Positions 25,443 to 28,595 of a DNA stretch of 28,595 bases are shown one piece after another; the stretch's first letter is position 1, and each line of letters begins with the position of its first letter. The notes under the pieces are model-generated. The model had not been told where the DNA came from, did not search any database, and was given only the letters and a program-made list of their open reading frames with translations. This stretch comes from JBLIAZ01 sp047632015. GTDB lineage: Bacteria > Bacteroidota > Bacteroidia > Flavobacteriales_C > GCA-002722245. The position numbers and the translations under genes are program-made. Location: assembly GCA_047632015.1 (NCBI GenBank), contig JBLIBC010000003.1, positions 1 through 28,595 of the forward strand, read 5' to 3'.

Positions 25443-26762
25443 ATGTCACAAAAAAAGAGTCAACGCGAGATATTAGCTAAACTGGGTATTGAAGAGCTAA
25501 ACAAAATGCAAAAGCAAGCTGGAAAAGTAATTTCGTCTAGCAAAGATATCGTGCTACTATCGCCCACGGGGACAGGAAAAACATTGGCATTTTTACTACC
25601 TGTAATTGAGGCGTTAGACCCTGATTATAATCAGGTGCAAGTATTGATTTTAGTGCCATCAAGAGAGTTGGCTGTTCAAATTGAACAGGTGACGCGGGAA
25701 ATGGGAAGTGGATATAAAGTAAACGCAATATATGGTGGACGATCAGGATTTAAAGATAAGCTGGATTTAATACAACCTCCAACGATATTAATCGGCACTC
25801 CGGGGCGAATTGCAGATCATTTTCGAAAAAATAGCTTCATCACACGTGGTATTAAAACATTAATTTTAGACGAATTTGATAAGTCTTTAGAAGTTGGTTT
25901 TGAAAAGGAGATGAAAGAAATTGTAGAGGCTTTACCAAGTCTTGAAAAAAGAATCCTTACCTCAGCCACTCAAAAAGTAAGTATTCCAGGTTTTGTAGGT
26001 CTTAAAAACCCTGAAAATTTGAATTATTTGAACATAAAGAAAGACCAATTAGAAGCTAAGCTTCAACTTAAAATTATAGTTTCTTCGGGAAGCAAATTAG
26101 CCACATTAGCGGGGTTATTAAGTCATGTTGGGAAGGGTACAGGAATAGTTTTTTGTAATTTAAAAGACAGCATTCAAACAGTGAGTGATTATCTATATGA
26201 TGCAGGCATTGATCACGGGTGCTTTTACGGCGGGCTAGAACAAGTGGACAGGGAAAGAGCTTTGATCAAATTCAGAAATGGAACCCATAAAATTTTATTA
26301 GCAACCGATTTGGCGGCTAGAGGAATTGATGTGCCTGAAATGGATTTCATTATTCATTTTGAAATGCCGTTTAAACAAGACGAGTTCATTCACAGAAACG
26401 GAAGGACTGCCAGAATGAATTCCGAAGGGACTGCTTACATTTTAAAGGAAAAACAACAACGTTTGCCCGATTTTATCAAAGGAGTAGCGGAAGAAAATCT
26501 GGAAAAAGGGAAACCAATGACGAGTAGTAAATGGGCTACCCTGTATGTGACTGGTGGGCGAAAAGACAAAATTTCCAAAGGTGATGTAGCAGGTTTATTT
26601 TTTAAGCAAGGAGGATTAAAAAAAGATGAGTTAGGAATAATTGAGCTTAAGCAGGATTGTGTGTTTGTAGCAGTTCCACAAGCCAAGGCAAATCAATTAA
26701 TTGATAGCTTAAACAACAGTCGATTAAAAAAGCGGAAAGTTCGGATTAGTTTGCTCAAGTAG
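25443..26762 (+). CDS. dbpA: DEAD-box RNA helicase with DbpA-type RNA-binding domain
   Basis: A protein of 439 residues. RecA-like domain 1 has Walker A SPTGTGKT (40-47), PSRELA (72-77), GTPGR (118-122), motif II DEFD (143-146, replacing DEAD) and SAT (174-176). Domain 2 carries DLAARGIDVP (289-298) and HRNGRTAR (317-324). The C-terminal 75 residues (WATLYVTGGRKDKISKGDV to the end RKVRISLLK) match the DbpA RNA-binding domain, which in E. coli DbpA and B. subtilis YxiN recognises hairpin 92 of 23S rRNA. A role in 50S ribosome assembly follows by family. The DEFD form is unusual but keeps the key D and E. It is divergent from polA. Confidence 0.9.
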   Translation: MSQKKSQREILAKLGIEELNKMQKQAGKVISSSKDIVLLSPTGTGKTLAFLLPVIEALDPDYNQVQVLILVPSRELAVQIEQVTREMGSGYKVNAIYGGRSGFKDKLDLIQPPTILIGTPGRIADHFRKNSFITRGIKTLILDEFDKSLEVGFEKEMKEIVEALPSLEKRILTSATQKVSIPGFVGLKNPENLNYLNIKKDQLEAKLQLKIIVSSGSKLATLAGLLSHVGKGTGIVFCNLKDSIQTVSDYLYDAGIDHGCFYGGLEQVDRERALIKFRNGTHKILLATDLAARGIDVPEMDFIIHFEMPFKQDEFIHRNGRTARMNSEGTAYILKEKQQRLPDFIKGVAEENLEKGKPMTSSKWATLYVTGGRKDKISKGDVAGLFFKQGGLKKDELGIIELKQDCVFVAVPQAKANQLIDSLNNSRLKKRKVRISLLK

Positions 26763-26803
26763 TTGATGTAACAATTGCTTTTTAAATTCAGTCAGATAGA
26801 TAA

Positions 26804-26953
26804 TCAGTTTGACCATTTACTCAATCCACATAGGTTTTTCCACTCGTTTATTTCTCTTTTGTCTGCGTTAAAAAACAAAACCGTAGCTAAGTCTATGCTT
26901 GAGTTTTTCGCCTTGATAACAGAAAAATAATCTTCTTCGAAATTCCCTAAAAG
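26804..26953 (-). pseudogene. Possible C-terminal gene remnant, 49 codons, no start codon
   Basis: In the 217-base gap between the helicase and rnr, the minus strand reads 49 sense codons from just after a TAG (26956-26954) to a TGA (26806-26804). There is no ATG or GTG; the only TTG codons lie well inside. The translation looks protein-like: it begins LLGNFEEDYFSVIKAKNS, continues SIDLATVLFFNADKREINEW and ends KNLCGLSKWSN. Composition and the tidy C-terminus suggest the tail of a former gene whose 5' part was lost. I do not recognise the family. A chance open frame or conserved non-coding DNA remains possible. Confidence 0.35.
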
Positions 26954-26979
26954 CTATGTGGTTTGAGTATATTTACCTC

Positions 26980-28595
26980 ATGTCAAAAAAGAGAAACCCG
27001 AGCAAAGGAAACAAGCACGGAGGAAAACAAAGGAGGGAAGGAGATCGTGAAGAACGATCACAAAAGAATCCATATGATGGATTGCCACTAAAGGAACAAA
27101 TCGCAAAAATCTTTAACAAGCATTCAACTAAAACGTTAAACTACAAGCAAATCGCAGGTTATTTAAAAATTTCTGATCCAGATAGGAGGCGAAAAATTTC
27201 TAATATTTTAGATGAATTAGCTTTTCAAGAAGTAATTATTGAACGTTCGTTCGGCAAATACGCCTTGAACATTGTAGAGGAATTACTTGTTGGTCAAGTA
27301 GCAGCAATTGCTTCAGGATCCGCATTTATAATTTGCGAGGACCAAGACGAGGACGTGTTTATACATGCTAAAAACTTGAACCAAGCTTTACATGGTGATG
27401 TAGTTAAAATCAGAGTAATTCCTTCCAGTCGAAAAAAATTGGAAGGTCAGGTTATTGAAATTGTAGAGCGTAAGAAAACACAGTTTATAGGCAGGGTTGA
27501 AATAAGCGCTAAGTATGCTTTTTTTATTGCCGACAGTCAAAAAATGAATGTGGACTTTTTTATTCCACTTGCTAAATTGAAAGGGGCGAAAGAAGGTCAA
27601 AAAGTAATTGCTGAAATAGCAGACTGGCCTAAAAATTCTAAAAATCCTTTTGGACGAATAGTAAAAATATTGGGAGATGCGGATGACAACGATGTAGTGA
27701 TGAACTCTATTTTGTTTGAATACGAATTACCATTAGAGTTTCCAGCTCATGTGGAAAAGGAAGCCGATAAAATTTCAGTGCAATTAGACAAAGCGGAAAT
27801 TGCGAAACGACGTGATTTTAGAGACATTACAACATTTACTATTGATCCGCATGATGCGAAGGATTTTGACGATGCTTTGTCAGTGAAAAAATTGGAAAAT
27901 GGTAATTATGAAATAGGAGTTCACATTGCCGACGTGTCTCATTATGTTCCCGAAGGAAGTATTTTGGATGAGGAAGCTTTTAACAGAGCCACGTCCGTTT
28001 ATTTAGTGGATAGGGTGATTCCAATGCTTCCAGAAAAGCTTTCAAATGGCGTATGTAGTTTACGTCCACACGAGGAAAAGTTTTGTTTTTCAGCTGTGTT
28101 TGAAATGACGGAAGACGCTCAAGTACTTAATGAATGGTATGGACGAACTACCATTTATTCTGATCAACGATTTGCATACGAGGATGCTCAAGCCATTATT
28201 GAAGGAGAGAACGGACCATTAAAAACAGAGGTTTTGTTATTGGACGGACTAGCAAAAAAATTACGCAAACAACGATTATCCAAAGGAGGGTTAACTTTTG
28301 ATAGGGTGGAGGTGAAGTTTAATTTAGACGAAAATGGAGCGCCAACAGGAGTGTACTTTAAAGAAAGTAAAGACGCCAACAAATTGATTGAGGAATTCAT
28401 GTTGCTTGCCAACAGGAGTGTGGCTACATACATTGGAAAAGCGAGTAAACCGAAAACGTTTGTTTACAGAATTCACGACAAGCCATCTCCAGAAAAGTTT
28501 GATCAATTTGCCAACTTTGTAACCAAATTTGGTCATTTTATAAAGTCCAATAACGAGAGTGAAATTGCACAATCCATTAGTAAATTATTGGACGA
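26980..28595 (+). CDS. rnr: Ribonuclease R, 5' part (runs off the window edge)
   Basis: The frame is open from the ATG at 26980 to the end of the window, about 538 residues. The order is a basic N-terminal tail (MSKKRNPSKGNKHGGKQRR), a winged-helix region (about 35-95), cold-shock domains (about 100-250) and most of the RNB catalytic domain. The RNB acid cluster is intact: D289, D295, D297 and D298 (IDPHDAKDFDDA), matching D272, D278, D280 and D281 of E. coli RNase R. The presence of the N-terminal winged-helix and basic tail favours RNase R over RNase II. It degrades structured RNA 3' to 5' and matures or quality-controls rRNA and tmRNA. The end of RNB and the S1 domain lie beyond the window. 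A TATATTTA element (26968-26975), one base off TAnnTTTG, sits just before the ATG. Confidence 0.95.
   Translation, partial: MSKKRNPSKGNKHGGKQRREGDREERSQKNPYDGLPLKEQIAKIFNKHSTKTLNYKQIAGYLKISDPDRRRKISNILDELAFQEVIIERSFGKYALNIVEELLVGQVAAIASGSAFIICEDQDEDVFIHAKNLNQALHGDVVKIRVIPSSRKKLEGQVIEIVERKKTQFIGRVEISAKYAFFIADSQKMNVDFFIPLAKLKGAKEGQKVIAEIADWPKNSKNPFGRIVKILGDADDNDVVMNSILFEYELPLEFPAHVEKEADKISVQLDKAEIAKRRDFRDITTFTIDPHDAKDFDDALSVKKLENGNYEIGVHIADVSHYVPEGSILDEEAFNRATSVYLVDRVIPMLPEKLSNGVCSLRPHEEKFCFSAVFEMTEDAQVLNEWYGRTTIYSDQRFAYEDAQAIIEGENGPLKTEVLLLDGLAKKLRKQRLSKGGLTFDRVEVKFNLDENGAPTGVYFKESKDANKLIEEFMLLANRSVATYIGKASKPKTFVYRIHDKPSPEKFDQFANFVTKFGHFIKSNNESEIAQSISKLLD

Noticed and set aside
1..28595. tRNA, rRNA, CRISPR, insertion sequence, phage or known defence genes
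   Set aside because: I looked for cloverleaf-like segments, regularly spaced repeats, transposase or integrase motifs and terminal inverted repeats and found none I could support.

Overview
The window looks like ordinary chromosomal DNA of a low-GC member of the Bacteroidota, probably order Flavobacteriales. Four things point there: RemB/Wzi-type outer-membrane proteins, start regions without Shine-Dalgarno motifs, several matches to the Bacteroidota promoter -7 element TAnnTTTG, and the mix of housekeeping families. The family and genus cannot be fixed from the sequence alone. Genes are densely packed, no intergenic gap exceeds about 235 bases, and every complete coding region appears intact. 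I see no tRNA, rRNA, CRISPR array, insertion sequence or phage gene.

Layout. At 1-427 (minus) is the N-terminal part of a SAM methyltransferase, divergent from a Wzx-like flippase (516-1973). Converging on the flippase is a minus-strand pair: a 7TM-HD (PgpH-type) protein followed by a gamma-carbonic-anhydrase-like hexapeptide protein (4641-1990). At 4842-10541 lies a plus-strand run: fatty acid desaturase, purD, a GT-C glycosyltransferase and mnmG. Just after mnmG is a perfect 16-bp palindrome matching the ParB binding site parS. A minus-strand pair follows, mgtE and a 2-hydroxyacid dehydrogenase (12958-10674).

From 20494 to 13029 is a tightly overlapping minus-strand operon for surface polysaccharide: a WecA/TagO-type initiating phosphoglycosyltransferase, a Wzi/RemB-like outer-membrane protein, gmd and fcl (GDP-mannose to GDP-L-fucose), a second Wzi/RemB-like protein, and an M20 deacylase. 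A good TAnnTTTG promoter sits directly upstream. From 25315 to 20728 is another minus-strand group: polA, a small lipoprotein with a CX4CH haem-type motif, a hotdog acyl-CoA thioesterase and an M23 endopeptidase. The end of the window carries a DbpA-like RNA helicase, a possible gene remnant, and rnr (RNase R), which runs off the edge.

How they work together. The 20494-13029 operon plausibly starts a lipid-linked glycan, supplies GDP-fucose and provides two outer-membrane assembly or attachment proteins. The flippase at the left edge could serve the same pathway but is a separate unit. The rest is core metabolism: purine synthesis, tRNA modification, Mg uptake, DNA repair, RNA turnover and lipid desaturation. 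I found no convincing new defence or mobile system. The best non-gene signals are the parS site, a palindromic operator candidate at the desaturase promoter, a nearly leaderless helicase promoter, and a 49-codon start-less reading frame upstream of rnr.
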